Shown piece after piece: positions 52,925 to 62,040 of a stretch of 64,000 nt of DNA. The notes beneath the pieces were generated by a model. It was given only the letters and a program-made list of their open reading frames with translations. It made no database searches and had not been told where the DNA came from. Origin of the DNA: Paracraurococcus sp042666655 (GTDB taxonomy: Bacteria > Pseudomonadota > Alphaproteobacteria > Acetobacterales > Acetobacteraceae); contig NZ_JBHTDE010000004.1 of the NCBI RefSeq assembly GCF_042666655.1, positions 1 to 64,000 on the forward strand, read 5' to 3'. A program made the position numbers and the translations under genes. The first letter of the stretch is position 1. Each line of letters opens with the position of its first letter.

Positions 52925-52946
52925 GGCGATCTCCTGACGACGGAAA

Positions 52947-52969
52947 GCCACGCCGCGGCGCGGCGTGGC
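52947..52969 (-). promoter_or_regulatory. Intercistronic hairpin upstream of the TonB receptor gene
   Basis: GCCACGCCGC, loop ggc, GCGGCGTGGC: a perfect 10-bp GC stem between the DUF2946-like gene and the TonB receptor start. It could stabilise or attenuate the message. Confidence 0.5.
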
Positions 52970-52979
52970 AGGCGTGGCG

Positions 52980-53351
52980 TCAGGCGACGGGGGGCGCGCG
53001 CGGCTGTTGCGGCGGCGCCCGGGCGGGCGAGGGCGGCAGGCCGGCGGCACGTGGCGCGAGGCCGGCGGCGAAGTAGCGCAGGGCAGCTGCGCCGGCCGCC
53101 GGCGCCGCCGGCCCCGGCGCGGCGCTGCCGGGGCAGAGCGGGCAGCTGTCATGCGCGTGCTGCTCGGGCGCCTGGGGCTGGCCGTCCTCGCCGATCACCA
53201 GGGTGCGGATGCCGTCGGCCGAGCAGATCTCGACCGCATGGCCAGCCGCGGTCGCGGCCAGCGGCGCCAGGCAATGCGCGAAGGCGGTCCCCCACTGCAG
53301 CGACAGCAGCAGGGTGAGCAGCAACCGGAGGGCTGGCGCGCGGCGGACCAT
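52980..53351 (-). CDS. DUF2946-like exported protein with CPLC motif
   Basis: 123 residues from the ATG at 53351 (longer frame upstream unlikely). A signal or anchor helix (ALRLLLTLLLSLQWGTAFAH) leads to a mature part with one conserved cluster, HAHDSCPLCPG, and a cysteine in EICSADGIRTL. The tail is Ala/Pro-rich. The histidine-CxxC cluster and placement before a TonB receptor fit DUF2946, a family found with copper or other metal uptake genes. Confidence 0.7.
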   Translation of the reverse strand: MVRRAPALRLLLTLLLSLQWGTAFAHCLAPLAATAAGHAVEICSADGIRTLVIGEDGQPQAPEQHAHDSCPLCPGSAAPGPAAPAAGAAALRYFAAGLAPRAAGLPPSPARAPPQQPRAPPVA

Positions 53352-53438
53352 GCCGGGGCTATGCCGGATCACGCCTTGCCTGTCACGCCGGCCGCGATGG
53401 CAATTGACCGGCGCCGGCATCCGCAGGACTGTCCGGCC

Positions 53439-54869
53439 ATGCCCGACGACCAGCTACTTCCCTCCGCCCTGCTCGACCGCCTCGGCGCCCTGCTCGGGCC
53501 GCGCGGCCTGCTCACCGATCCCGCCGACCTCGAGCCGCACCTGGCCGACTGGCGCGCGCTCTATCGCGGCCGGACGCCCTGCGTGGTCCGGCCCGGCTCG
53601 GTCGAGGACCTGGCCGCGGCGGTCAGGCTCTGCGCCGCGGCCGGGGCGCCGCTGGTCCCCCAGGGCGGCAATACCTCGATGGTCGGCGGCGCCACGCCGG
53701 ACGAGGGCGGCCGGCAGGTCGTCGTCTCGCTCGCCCGGCTCAACCGGGTCCGCGACATCGATGCGCTCGACATGACCATGACCGCCGAGGCCGGCCTGGT
53801 GCTGAAGGCGGCGCAGGATGCCGCAGCCGGCGTCGGCTGCCTCTTCCCGCTCTCGCTCGGGGCCGAGGGGACCGCGACCATCGGCGGCGTGCTGTCCACC
53901 AATGCCGGCGGCAACACCACGGTGCGCTACGGCAATGCCCGCGACCTGATGCTGGGGCTCGAGGTAGTGCTGCCGGACGGCCAGGTCTGGAACGGCCTGC
54001 GGCGGCTCAGGAAGGACAATACCGGCTACGCGCTGCGGCACCTTTTCGTCGGTGCCGAGGGGACCTTGGGCTTCATCACCGCCGCGGTCCTGCGGCTCTT
54101 CCCCCGCCCGCGCGAATCCGAGGTCGCCTTCTGCGGCGTGCGCGACGAGGATGCGGCACTTTCGCTGTTCCGCCGCTTCCGCGACCGCGACGAAGGCGCG
54201 GTGCGCGCCTTCGAGTACATGTCGGGCGCGGGCGTCGGCTTCTACGCGAAGCATATCGAGGGCGGCAGCGTGCCGCTGCCCGGCCATGCGCACTACGTCC
54301 TGGTCGACCTCGCCTCCTCCCGGCCCGATGCCGGCCTCCGCGCCCTGCTGGAGGCGGTGCTGGAGGAGGCGATGGAGGCGGGCGAGGTGCTCGACGCCGC
54401 GATCGGCGAGAGCGAGGCGCAGCGCGCCGCACTCTGGCGCATCCGCGAGGAGCACCCCGAGGCGCAGAAGCGCGAGGGGGCCAGCGTGAAGAACGACGTC
54501 TCGGTCCCCGTGTCCAGGACCCCGGAGCTGATCCGCCGGTCCTCGGAGGCCTGCGCCCGGCTGATCCCCGGCATCCGCCCGGTGCCCTTCGGCCACCTCG
54601 GCGACGGCAACATCCACATGAACCTGGAACAGCCCATCGGCATGGACGCGGCCGCGTTCCTCGCCCGCAGCCACGACATCATGGACACGGTGAACGACGT
54701 CGTCCGCGACCTCGGCGGCAGCTTCTCCGCCGAGCACGGGATCGGGCGGCTGAAGACCGACATGATGGCGGACTGGCGCGGCGGGGCGGAGCTCGACCTG
54801 ATGCAGCGCATCAAGCGGGCGGTGGACCCGCAGGGGCTGATGAACCCGGGCAAGGTGCTGCCGGGCTGA
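53439..54869 (+). CDS. FAD-linked oxidase, GlcD/D-2-hydroxyglutarate dehydrogenase type
   Basis: 476 residues from the ATG at 53439. The FAD_binding_4 domain has PQGGNTSMVGGATPDEGG (pyrophosphate loop) and STNAGGNTTVRYGNARDLML; the C-terminal oxidase domain has PFGHLGDGNIHMNLEQP and AEHGIGRLKTDMM. It oxidises 2-hydroxyacids (glycolate, lactate or D-2-hydroxyglutarate) to 2-oxoacids. No GlcE/GlcF partners are adjacent, which favours a single-subunit D-2-hydroxyglutarate dehydrogenase-like enzyme. Confidence 0.9.
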   Translation: MPDDQLLPSALLDRLGALLGPRGLLTDPADLEPHLADWRALYRGRTPCVVRPGSVEDLAAAVRLCAAAGAPLVPQGGNTSMVGGATPDEGGRQVVVSLARLNRVRDIDALDMTMTAEAGLVLKAAQDAAAGVGCLFPLSLGAEGTATIGGVLSTNAGGNTTVRYGNARDLMLGLEVVLPDGQVWNGLRRLRKDNTGYALRHLFVGAEGTLGFITAAVLRLFPRPRESEVAFCGVRDEDAALSLFRRFRDRDEGAVRAFEYMSGAGVGFYAKHIEGGSVPLPGHAHYVLVDLASSRPDAGLRALLEAVLEEAMEAGEVLDAAIGESEAQRAALWRIREEHPEAQKREGASVKNDVSVPVSRTPELIRRSSEACARLIPGIRPVPFGHLGDGNIHMNLEQPIGMDAAAFLARSHDIMDTVNDVVRDLGGSFSAEHGIGRLKTDMMADWRGGAELDLMQRIKRAVDPQGLMNPGKVLPG

Positions 54870-54874
54870 GCCGG

Positions 54875-54913
54875 GCGCGCCGGTCACGCCTGTGTGGGGC
54901 GTGGCCGGCGCGC
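54875..54913 (+). terminator. 16-bp stem-loop after the FAD oxidase gene
   Basis: GCGCGCCGGTCACGCC (54875-54890), loop tgtgtgg, GGCGTGGCCGGCGCGC (54898-54913): sixteen pairs with a single G-U. It begins 6 bases after the stop codon. No T-run, so a terminator is likely but not certain. Confidence 0.65.
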
Positions 54914-54978
54914 TGGCCTGCGGCCCGCCGGCCGGGAAGGATGCCGCCGGGGCCCGCAACGGACGGGAGGCAGCGGTC

Positions 54979-56202
54979 ATGGCGGGACGCATCGTCGTGG
55001 TGGGGGGCGGCTTCGCCGGCCTCTGGGCCGCCGCCGGCGCCGCCCGGGCGCTCGACCTGGCCGGGGCCAGCGCCAACCAGGTTCTGCTCGTCAACCCCGA
55101 CCCGCGCCATGTCATCCGGGTCCGCTGCTATGAGGCCGACCTCGCGCCGGTCGCGGTGCCGCTCGACGGCGTGCTGGCGCCGATCGGCGTCCGGCGGGTG
55201 CAGGCCTCCGTCACCGCCATTGACCGGGCGGCGCGCCGGGTCACGCTCGACGCCGGGGCGGCGACGCTGGGTTACGACCGCCTGGTCCTGGCCGCCGGCA
55301 GCACCCTGCGGCGCCCGCCGGTGCCGGGCCTGGCGGCGGCCCTCGACGTCGATACCCTGGGCGGCGCCGAGGCGCTGGCGCGCCACCTCGCCGGCCTTGC
55401 CGCCCGCCCCGAGGCGCCCGGCCGCTGGACCGCGGTGGTGGTCGGCGCCGGGCTGGTCGGGATCGAGCTTGCCTGCGAACTGCCCGGCCGCCTGGCCGCC
55501 GCCCTGCGCGCCGCCGGGCAGGCCGGGACGCCGCGCGTCGTCCTGCTCGAACGCGGTCCCGCGATCGGCGCCGGCATGGGCGCCGCGGCCCCGGCGATCC
55601 GCACGGCCCTGGCCGCGCTGGGCGTCGAGGTGCGGACCGGGGCCGCCTTGCGCGCGGTCGAGCCGGACGCGGTGGTGCTGGAGGACGGCGGGCGCATCCC
55701 GGCGGCGACCGTGGTCTGCGCCACCGGCATGCAGGCCAGCCCGCTGGCGGCCACGCTCGGCCTGCCGCGCGATGCGCTCGGCCGGCTGCCGGTGGATCCC
55801 TGGCTGGCGGTCGCCGGCGCGGACGCCATCTACGCCGCCGGCGACATCGCCGCGGCCGAGGCGGCGCCGGGCCATGCCACCGTCATGTCCTGCCAGCATG
55901 CAAGGCCGATGGGCCGGATCGCCGGCCACAACGCCGCCTGCGACCTGCTTGGGCGGCCGGCCGAGCGGGTCCGCTTCGCCGCGCCCGATTATGTCACCAT
56001 CCTCGACCTCGGCCCCTGGGGGGCAGCCTATACCAGGGGCTGGGACCGCGCCGCCCTGGTGCTCGACGGGGCGGCGGCCAAGGCGGTGAAGCGGAGCATC
56101 AACGGGACGCGGATCTATCCGCCGCCGGGCGGCGACCGCGCGGCGATCCTGGCCGCCGCGGCGCCGGTCATCCAGGCGTCGCCTGCGCCGGCCCCGGGCT
56201 GA
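54979..56202 (+). CDS. NDH-2-like pyridine nucleotide-disulphide oxidoreductase
   Basis: 407 residues from the ATG at 54979 (MAGRIVVVGGGFAGLWAAAG, FAD dinucleotide site). A second nucleotide motif, VVVGAGLVGIELACELPG, binds NAD(P)H; a conserved AIYAAGDIAAAE closes the FAD site. There is no C-terminal membrane anchor of the classical NDH-2 kind. It may be an alternative NADH dehydrogenase or a ferredoxin-reductase-like enzyme. Preceded by a hairpin, so expressed apart from the 53439 gene. Confidence 0.85.
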   Translation: MAGRIVVVGGGFAGLWAAAGAARALDLAGASANQVLLVNPDPRHVIRVRCYEADLAPVAVPLDGVLAPIGVRRVQASVTAIDRAARRVTLDAGAATLGYDRLVLAAGSTLRRPPVPGLAAALDVDTLGGAEALARHLAGLAARPEAPGRWTAVVVGAGLVGIELACELPGRLAAALRAAGQAGTPRVVLLERGPAIGAGMGAAAPAIRTALAALGVEVRTGAALRAVEPDAVVLEDGGRIPAATVVCATGMQASPLAATLGLPRDALGRLPVDPWLAVAGADAIYAAGDIAAAEAAPGHATVMSCQHARPMGRIAGHNAACDLLGRPAERVRFAAPDYVTILDLGPWGAAYTRGWDRAALVLDGAAAKAVKRSINGTRIYPPPGGDRAAILAAAAPVIQASPAPAPG

Positions 56203-56305
56203 GCGCCGGCGGAACATCCGGGCCACACCTGCGGCATCGCCGCAACATCGCCCCCTGCTGCCGCTTTCCCCGGCCCCCCGCCGCCGCTAGGGTGCCGCCG
56301 ACCCC

Positions 56306-57490
56306 ATGACCCGGCTCGACAGTTACATCTTCCGCCAGCTGGCCGCCGCCCTCCTCGCCGTGACCATCGGGCTCGCGGCGCTGGTATGGCTGACCCAGTC
56401 GCTCCGCTTCATCGAGCTGGTGCTCGACCGCGGGCTGTCGTTCCTGGTCTTCATCGAGCTCACCGGCCTGCTGCTGCCGAGCTTCTTCGCCGTGATCCTG
56501 CCGATCACCACCTTCGTGGTCATCCTGTTCGTCTATGTCCGGCTTTCGGCCGACCGCGAGCTGGTGGTGATGCGGGCCGCCGGGATCTCGCAATGGGCGC
56601 TGGCCCGGCCGGCGCTCGGCCTGGCGGGACTCGCGGTGGTCACCTGCTACGCGCTGAACCTCTGGCTGGTGCCGGCCACCCAGGCCGCCTTCCGCGCCTG
56701 GCAGTACGAGATCCGCAACCAGCTCGCCGCCATCCTGGTGCAGGAAGGGGTGTTCTCCTCGGTCGGCGACGACCTCACCGTCTATGCCCGCTACCGCGAC
56801 CGGGACGGCACGCTGCGCGGCATCCTGGTGCACGACGCGCGCGAGCGCGGCGCCCCGGTCACCATCCTGGCCGAGGCCGGCCGCATCACCCCCGGCCCGA
56901 ACGGCCCGCGCGTCACGCTGGAGAACGGCGAGCGGCAGCAGGTCGAGCGCCTGCCCCCGCCGCCCGGCAGCCCGCCCGGCACCCCGGCCAGCACCCGGCT
57001 TTCGGTGCTGTCCTTCACCGAGAACAGCATCGACCTGGCGCGATCCGGCCGCGCCCCCGGCGATGGCGGCGACCGCTACCGCAACGCCCAGGAGCGGACC
57101 ATCGACGAGCTGCTGAACCCCGACCCGGCCGACCATGTCCCCGACCGCGACCTGCGCCGCTTCAAGGCGGAGGCGCACCAGCGGCTCGCCTCGCCGCTGA
57201 ATGCCCTCGGCTTCGGCTTGGTGGCGCTGGCCACCGCCCTGACCGGGCAGTTCCGCCGGCATGGCGGCGGCCTGCGGCTGTTCACCGGCATCGTCGTGGT
57301 GGTCGCGCTGCTGGCGATCGGGCTGATGACCAGCAACCTGGCGGCGCGGCAGAATGCCATGATCCCGCTGATCTGGGTGAATGCGCTGGTCCCCGGCCTG
57401 GTCGCCGCCTGGGCGATCGGCGGCCTGCCCGGCCTGCCGCACTGGCGCCGGCCGCGCCCGCCGCAGCCCGGCCCGGCGACCGCGGCATGA
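56306..57490 (+). CDS. lptF: LPS export ABC transporter permease LptF
   Basis: 394 residues. LptF/LptG domain with three helices at each end (first: LAAALLAVTIGLAALVWLTQ) and a periplasmic beta-jellyroll (about 125-270). Family motifs include SFFAVILPITTFVVILFVYV and ELVVMRAAGISQWALARPAL. With LptG and the separately encoded ATPase LptB it extracts lipopolysaccharide from the inner membrane. It overlaps lptG by 4 bases. Confidence 0.94.
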   Translation: MTRLDSYIFRQLAAALLAVTIGLAALVWLTQSLRFIELVLDRGLSFLVFIELTGLLLPSFFAVILPITTFVVILFVYVRLSADRELVVMRAAGISQWALARPALGLAGLAVVTCYALNLWLVPATQAAFRAWQYEIRNQLAAILVQEGVFSSVGDDLTVYARYRDRDGTLRGILVHDARERGAPVTILAEAGRITPGPNGPRVTLENGERQQVERLPPPPGSPPGTPASTRLSVLSFTENSIDLARSGRAPGDGGDRYRNAQERTIDELLNPDPADHVPDRDLRRFKAEAHQRLASPLNALGFGLVALATALTGQFRRHGGGLRLFTGIVVVVALLAIGLMTSNLAARQNAMIPLIWVNALVPGLVAAWAIGGLPGLPHWRRPRPPQPGPATAA

Positions 57491-58611
57491 CGCTGGCCAC
57501 CACGCTCACGCTCTATGTCGCCCGCCGCTTCCTGGCGGCGACCTTCGCCATGCTGGCCGGGCTGACCCTGCTGGTGGCGCTGTTCGACTTCATCGAGCTG
57601 CTGCGCCGCGCCGCGACGCGCCCCGATGCCGGCTTCGCCCTGGTCGCCACCATCGCCGGCCTCCGGCTGCCCTTCGTCGCGCTGCAGATCCTGCCCTTCG
57701 CCATCCTGCTGGGCGGCATCCTGGCCTTCTGGCGGCTGACCCGCTCCTCCGAGCTCGTGGTGGCGCGGGCTGCCGGGATCTCCGCCTGGGGGTTCCTCTC
57801 CGGGCCGTTGCTGGTGTCCATGCTGTTCGGCGTCATCGGCACGGTGGCGGTCTCGCCGCTTTCCTCGGTCATGCTGGCGCGGGCCGAACGGCTGGATTAC
57901 GCCTATCTGCGCGCCAGCGCCGGGCTCACCGCCATCGCCGGCGGCAGGCTCTGGCTGCGCCAGGCGGACCGCGAGCTGGACCCGCAGGGCGTCGCCATCC
58001 TGTCCGGCCGGCCGGCGGCCAGCCGCCCCGGCGAGAAGCCCGGCGACTTCGTCCTGACCGATGTCAGCCTCTGGCGGCTCGCCGCCAACGACCGCCCGCT
58101 GGCGCGGATCGAGGCGCCGCGCGCCCGGCTGCAGCCCGGCCGCTGGGCGCTGGAGGACAGCGTGACCTTCAACGCCGACCGCAGCGCCGGGCCGCGCGCG
58201 TTGATCTACTTCCCCACCGACCTGACGCCCGACCGGATCGAGAACAGCTTCGCCTCCCCGGACACGCTGTCCTTCTGGGCGCTGCCCGGCTTCATCGCGG
58301 TGCTGGAGGCGGCCGGGTTCTCCGCGGTGCGGCACCAGCTGCATTTCCAGAGCCTGCTGGCCCTGCCGGTGCTGGCCGCCGCCATGGCGCTGCTCTCGGC
58401 CGGTTTTTCCATGCGCACCTCCCGCCGCGGCGGGGTGGCGCAGATGATCGGCGCCGGCGTCGCCGCCGGCTTCCTGCTCTTCGTGCTCGACAAGATCACC
58501 AGCGAGTTCGGCGAGGCGGGCACCCTGCCGGTCGAGCTCGCCGCCTGGGCGCCGACCATCGCCGGCCTCATGCTTGCCCTCGCCTTGCTCCTCCATCTGG
58601 AGGACGGATGA
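57487..58611 (+). CDS. lptG: LPS export ABC transporter permease LptG
   Basis: 374 residues. Helices and jellyroll as in LptF; LARPFDFIE-type start is seen as LTLLVALFDFIELLRRA, then ALQILPFAILLGGILAFWRL and SSELVVARAAGISAWGFL. The C-terminal FSMRTSRRGGVAQMIGAGVA is the LptG signature. Overlaps lptF by 4 bases; lptD follows 16 bases later. The operon thus combines the inner-membrane extraction and outer-membrane insertion ends of the LPS export bridge. Confidence 0.94.
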   Translation: MTLATTLTLYVARRFLAATFAMLAGLTLLVALFDFIELLRRAATRPDAGFALVATIAGLRLPFVALQILPFAILLGGILAFWRLTRSSELVVARAAGISAWGFLSGPLLVSMLFGVIGTVAVSPLSSVMLARAERLDYAYLRASAGLTAIAGGRLWLRQADRELDPQGVAILSGRPAASRPGEKPGDFVLTDVSLWRLAANDRPLARIEAPRARLQPGRWALEDSVTFNADRSAGPRALIYFPTDLTPDRIENSFASPDTLSFWALPGFIAVLEAAGFSAVRHQLHFQSLLALPVLAAAMALLSAGFSMRTSRRGGVAQMIGAGVAAGFLLFVLDKITSEFGEAGTLPVELAAWAPTIAGLMLALALLLHLEDG

Positions 58612-58627
58612 TGACCCTGGAGAACGG

Positions 58628-60943
58628 ATGAGCCTCGCTCGCACCGCCATGCGCTGCGCCCGTGTCGTCCTGCTGGCCGGGCTGGTCGTTGGCCTGCCCG
58701 GCCTGGCTGCGGCGCAGTACGACCAGCCGAGCATCACCCCGCGCGACCCGACGCCGATGACCAGCGGCACCGCGCCCGCCGGCGGCGGCCCGCGCGTGAC
58801 GCCCTTCGCCGGGATGGGCGGCGGCGGCGGCCCGCAGCAGGACCCCAACGCCCCGGTCACCTTCACCGCCGACGAGGTCGAGTACGACCGCGAGCGCGGC
58901 CTGGTCACCGCCCGCGGCAAGGTCGAGGCCTGGCAGGGCGAGCGGCTGCTGCGCGCCGACCTGTTCACCTACGACCGCAACACCGGCATCGTCACCGCCA
59001 CCGGCAACGTGCAGCTGCTGGAGGCCGACGGCAGCGTGCTCTTCGCCGACCGCGCCGAGCTGAAGGACCGTTTCCGCGACGGCGTGCTGGAAGGCGTCCG
59101 CGCGCTGCTGGCGGCCAACGGCAAGATGGCGGCGAACGGCGCCCAGCGCACCGGCGGCACGGTGAACGAGCTGTCGCGCGTGGTCTATTCCTCCTGCGAC
59201 CTCTGCAAGGACGACCCGACCGCGGCGCCGCTCTGGCAGGTGGAGGCGCGGCGGGCGACGCAGGACAAGGACGCGCTGCGGATCTCCTACCGCGACGCCA
59301 AGGTGCGGATGTTCGGCGTGCCGGTGCTGTACACGCCCTATCTGTCGCACCCGGATCCCTCGACCCCGCGGGCCTCGGGCTTCCTGTTCCCGACCTTCGG
59401 CTATACCCGCTTCCTCGGTGCCTTCTTCGAGACGCCGTATTTCTGGGCGATCGACCAGACCTCGGACCTGACGATCACCCCGATCGTCTCCACCCGGCAG
59501 TATCCCAACCTCGGGCTCGAATACCGCAAGCTGTTCAATTCGGGGGAGATCCTCGGCAGCGCCTCGATCGGCGGGCTGAACGGCAAGGATACCGGCGGCA
59601 AGGAGGAACTGGCCGGCCACATCTTCCTGAAGGGCCGCTTCACGGTCGACGAGAACTGGCGCGCCGGCTTCGACCTGAACCGCGCCACCTCCGAGATCTA
59701 CCTGCGCACCTTCCGCTACGAATACCGCCGGGTGCTGACCAGCCAGGTCTTCACCGAAGGCTTCTGGGGCACCGAGGGCTATGCCCGGATGGACGCCCGC
59801 GCCTACCAGGGGCTGCGCAGCTCGGACGACACGCGGCAGGTGCCCTACGTGCTGCCGAACATCTTTGCCGAGAAGGCGCCGCGGGAGAAGGTGCTGGGCG
59901 GCCACCTGACGCTCGATGCCGGCCTGCTCGGCATCTACCGCGACATCGGCAGCCAGTCCCAGCGCATCGCCACCCGGGCCCGCTGGGAACGGCCGGAGGT
60001 CGGCCCGCTCGGCGATCTCTGGACCTTCAAGGTGGATGCCACGGCGATCGGCTACAACGCCCGCGGCCAGCAGGAGCCGCCGACCAACCTGCCGGACGCC
60101 AACGGCACGCGCGGCGTCGGCAATGTCCGCGCCGCGGTCGATTGGCGGATGCCCTTCATCCGCTACGCCGGCGAATACGGCAGCCAGACCATCGAGCCGC
60201 GCGTGCAGTTCGTCACCGGCCCGCGCATGGGGCCGCAGAGCAGCGTGCCGAACGAGGACAGCGTCGACTTCGAATTCACCGATGCCAATCTCTTTGCCCT
60301 GAACCGCTTCACCGGGCGCGACCGGCAGGAGGGCGGCAGCCGGGTCGACACCGCGATGCGCACCGCCTGGGACTTCCCCAATGGCGGCCAGGTCGAAGGC
60401 CTGGTCGGGCGGTCCTTCCGCTTCGACGACGACTTCAAGGATGCCAACCCCTATGCCGGCTCGGGACTCGACCGCCGCGCATCGGACTATGTCGCGCGGA
60501 TGCGGGTGGCGCCGGTGCCCTGGCTGGAGACCATCGGCCGCGTCCGCACCGACGGCGAGCAGATCTTCCAGCGCAAGCTGGCCGACACGGTGGCGAACGT
60601 CACGGTCGCGGGCGTCACCGTCTCCGCCGGCTACCTCTATTCGGTGCCGCTGCCCTACCTCGTGCCGTCCCGCACGCGGGAGGAGGTCTCGGCCGGCATC
60701 GCCGGCCGGATCAACGATTTCTGGCGTGCCGGCGTGTCCACCAAGTACGACCTCGGGCTTGGCCGCCTGGTGCTGATCCAGGGCTTCGCCGGCTACGAGG
60801 ACGAGTGCTTCATCCTCGAGGGCCGCTTCATCAAGCGCTTCGCCGAGGACCCGACCTCGCAGACGCTCTACCCGGCCAGCACGATCCTGCTGTTCCGGGT
60901 CGGCTTCAAGACGCTGGGCGAGTACTTCTTCCGCGCGCTGTAG
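58628..60943 (+). CDS. lptD: LPS assembly protein LptD
   Basis: 771 residues with a signal peptide (RVVLLAGLVVGLPGLAAAQY). The N-terminal OstA/LptA-like jellyroll (about 75-190: VTFTADEVEYDRERGLVTAR, NTGIVTATGNVQLLEADGSV) is followed by SSCDLCKDD, the cysteine pair that forms the disulphide, then a large LptD barrel to a C-terminal phenylalanine-rich end (TLGEYFFRAL). It inserts LPS into the outer leaflet with LptE. Length fits alphaproteobacterial LptD. Confidence 0.95.
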   Translation: MSLARTAMRCARVVLLAGLVVGLPGLAAAQYDQPSITPRDPTPMTSGTAPAGGGPRVTPFAGMGGGGGPQQDPNAPVTFTADEVEYDRERGLVTARGKVEAWQGERLLRADLFTYDRNTGIVTATGNVQLLEADGSVLFADRAELKDRFRDGVLEGVRALLAANGKMAANGAQRTGGTVNELSRVVYSSCDLCKDDPTAAPLWQVEARRATQDKDALRISYRDAKVRMFGVPVLYTPYLSHPDPSTPRASGFLFPTFGYTRFLGAFFETPYFWAIDQTSDLTITPIVSTRQYPNLGLEYRKLFNSGEILGSASIGGLNGKDTGGKEELAGHIFLKGRFTVDENWRAGFDLNRATSEIYLRTFRYEYRRVLTSQVFTEGFWGTEGYARMDARAYQGLRSSDDTRQVPYVLPNIFAEKAPREKVLGGHLTLDAGLLGIYRDIGSQSQRIATRARWERPEVGPLGDLWTFKVDATAIGYNARGQQEPPTNLPDANGTRGVGNVRAAVDWRMPFIRYAGEYGSQTIEPRVQFVTGPRMGPQSSVPNEDSVDFEFTDANLFALNRFTGRDRQEGGSRVDTAMRTAWDFPNGGQVEGLVGRSFRFDDDFKDANPYAGSGLDRRASDYVARMRVAPVPWLETIGRVRTDGEQIFQRKLADTVANVTVAGVTVSAGYLYSVPLPYLVPSRTREEVSAGIAGRINDFWRAGVSTKYDLGLGRLVLIQGFAGYEDECFILEGRFIKRFAEDPTSQTLYPASTILLFRVGFKTLGEYFFRAL

Positions 60944-61011
60944 CCTGGCGATCGCCGCGGGTGGAAACACGCGGGACCTGAACCGCCGGCGCGACGCGGC
61001 CCGGGGGTGGT

Positions 61012-61056
61012 TGCGCAACCCCGCCGGGTTGCGCAGTCTCCGGTGAAAGACCGGAG
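61012..61056 (+). promoter_or_regulatory. Two consecutive hairpins upstream of a Bug receptor gene
   Basis: Hairpin 1: TGCGCAACCC, loop cgcc, GGGTTGCGCA (perfect 10 bp, 61012-61035). Hairpin 2: CTCCGGT, loop gaaag, ACCGGAG (perfect 7 bp, 61038-61056). The second arm overlaps the Shine-Dalgarno (ggagga) of the gene at 61068. The first may be the lptD terminator, and the second could mask the ribosome site. Confidence 0.55.
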
Positions 61057-61067
61057 GAATCGCATCC

Positions 61068-62039
61068 ATGAATTCGCTCATCGGCCGGCGCGGCGCATTG
61101 GCGCTCGGCGCCGCGGCCCTCGCCAGCCCCGCGCTCGCCCAGGCCGGATTCCCCAACCGTCCCATCCGCATGATCGTCCCCTGGCTGCCCGGCGGGTCGT
61201 CCGACACCCAGTTGCGGATGCTGTCGGACCTGGCGACGAAGACGCTCGGCCAGCCGGTGCTGGTGGAGAACAAGGCCGGCGCGACCGGCACGCTCGGCGC
61301 CCTCGCCATGTCGCAGGAACGCAGCGGGGATGGCTACCTCATCGGCCAGATGCCGATCAGCGTCTTCCGCCTGCCGGCCATGTCGCGCCGGCCGACCTTC
61401 GACCCGATCGCCGACTTCAGCTACATCCTGCACCTCACCGGCTACACCTTCGGGGTGGTGGTGCGGGCCGACCAGCCCTGGCAGACCTGGCAGGAATTCG
61501 TGGCCTACGCGAAGGCCAACCCGGGCAAGGTGACCTACGGCACGCCCGGCGTCGGCAGCACGCTGCACATCACCATGGAACGCATCGGCACGCAGCTCGG
61601 GATCGACTGGCTGCACGTGCCCTTCCGCGGCGGCGCCGACAACATCCAGGCGGTGCTGTCCGGCGCGACCGTGGCGAACACCGACAGCACCGGCTGGGCG
61701 CCCCTGGTGCAGGACGGCAAGCTGCGGCTGCTGGTGGTCTGGACCGCGGAGCGCACCAAGCGCTTCCCCGAGGTGCCGACGCTGCGCGAGATGGGCATCG
61801 ATATCGTCGCCGACAGCCCCTATGGCCTGGCCGGGCCGAAGGGCATGGACCCCGGCGTGGTCCGCGTGCTGCACGACGCCTTCAAGGCGGCGCTGTTCGA
61901 GCCGCAGCACGTCTCGACGCTGGAGCGCTACGACATGCCGGTGCGCTACATGGGCACCGAGGAATACGCGGCCTTCGCCCGCAAGGTCTATGCGGAGGAG
62001 AGCGCGGTCATCCGCAAGCTGGGGCTGAAGATGGACTGA
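61068..62039 (+). CDS. Bug/TctC-family receptor (copy 1 of a local pair)
   Basis: 323 residues from the ATG at 61068. A signal peptide (LIGRRGALALGAAALASPAL, cleavage near ALAQA) precedes the Bug fold: FPNRPIRMIVPWLPGGSSDT, VENKAGATGTLGALAM, VTYGTPGVGSTLHITMERIG. It has a close paralogue at 63173, separated by a minus-strand RTX gene. No TctA/TctB genes are near, as usual for expanded Bug families. Ligand unknown. Repeat copy E follows its stop. Confidence 0.92.
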   Translation: MNSLIGRRGALALGAAALASPALAQAGFPNRPIRMIVPWLPGGSSDTQLRMLSDLATKTLGQPVLVENKAGATGTLGALAMSQERSGDGYLIGQMPISVFRLPAMSRRPTFDPIADFSYILHLTGYTFGVVVRADQPWQTWQEFVAYAKANPGKVTYGTPGVGSTLHITMERIGTQLGIDWLHVPFRGGADNIQAVLSGATVANTDSTGWAPLVQDGKLRLLVVWTAERTKRFPEVPTLREMGIDIVADSPYGLAGPKGMDPGVVRVLHDAFKAALFEPQHVSTLERYDMPVRYMGTEEYAAFARKVYAEESAVIRKLGLKMD

Positions 62040-62040
62040 G

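Noticed and set aside
49373..53317. A 1314-residue plus-strand frame across the CitMHS and TonB genes
   Set aside because: Antisense to two strongly supported genes and no recognisable domain.
61012..61056. Naming a known riboswitch class
   Set aside because: The two hairpins do not match conserved cores of cobalamin, glycine, guanidine or other classes I know.
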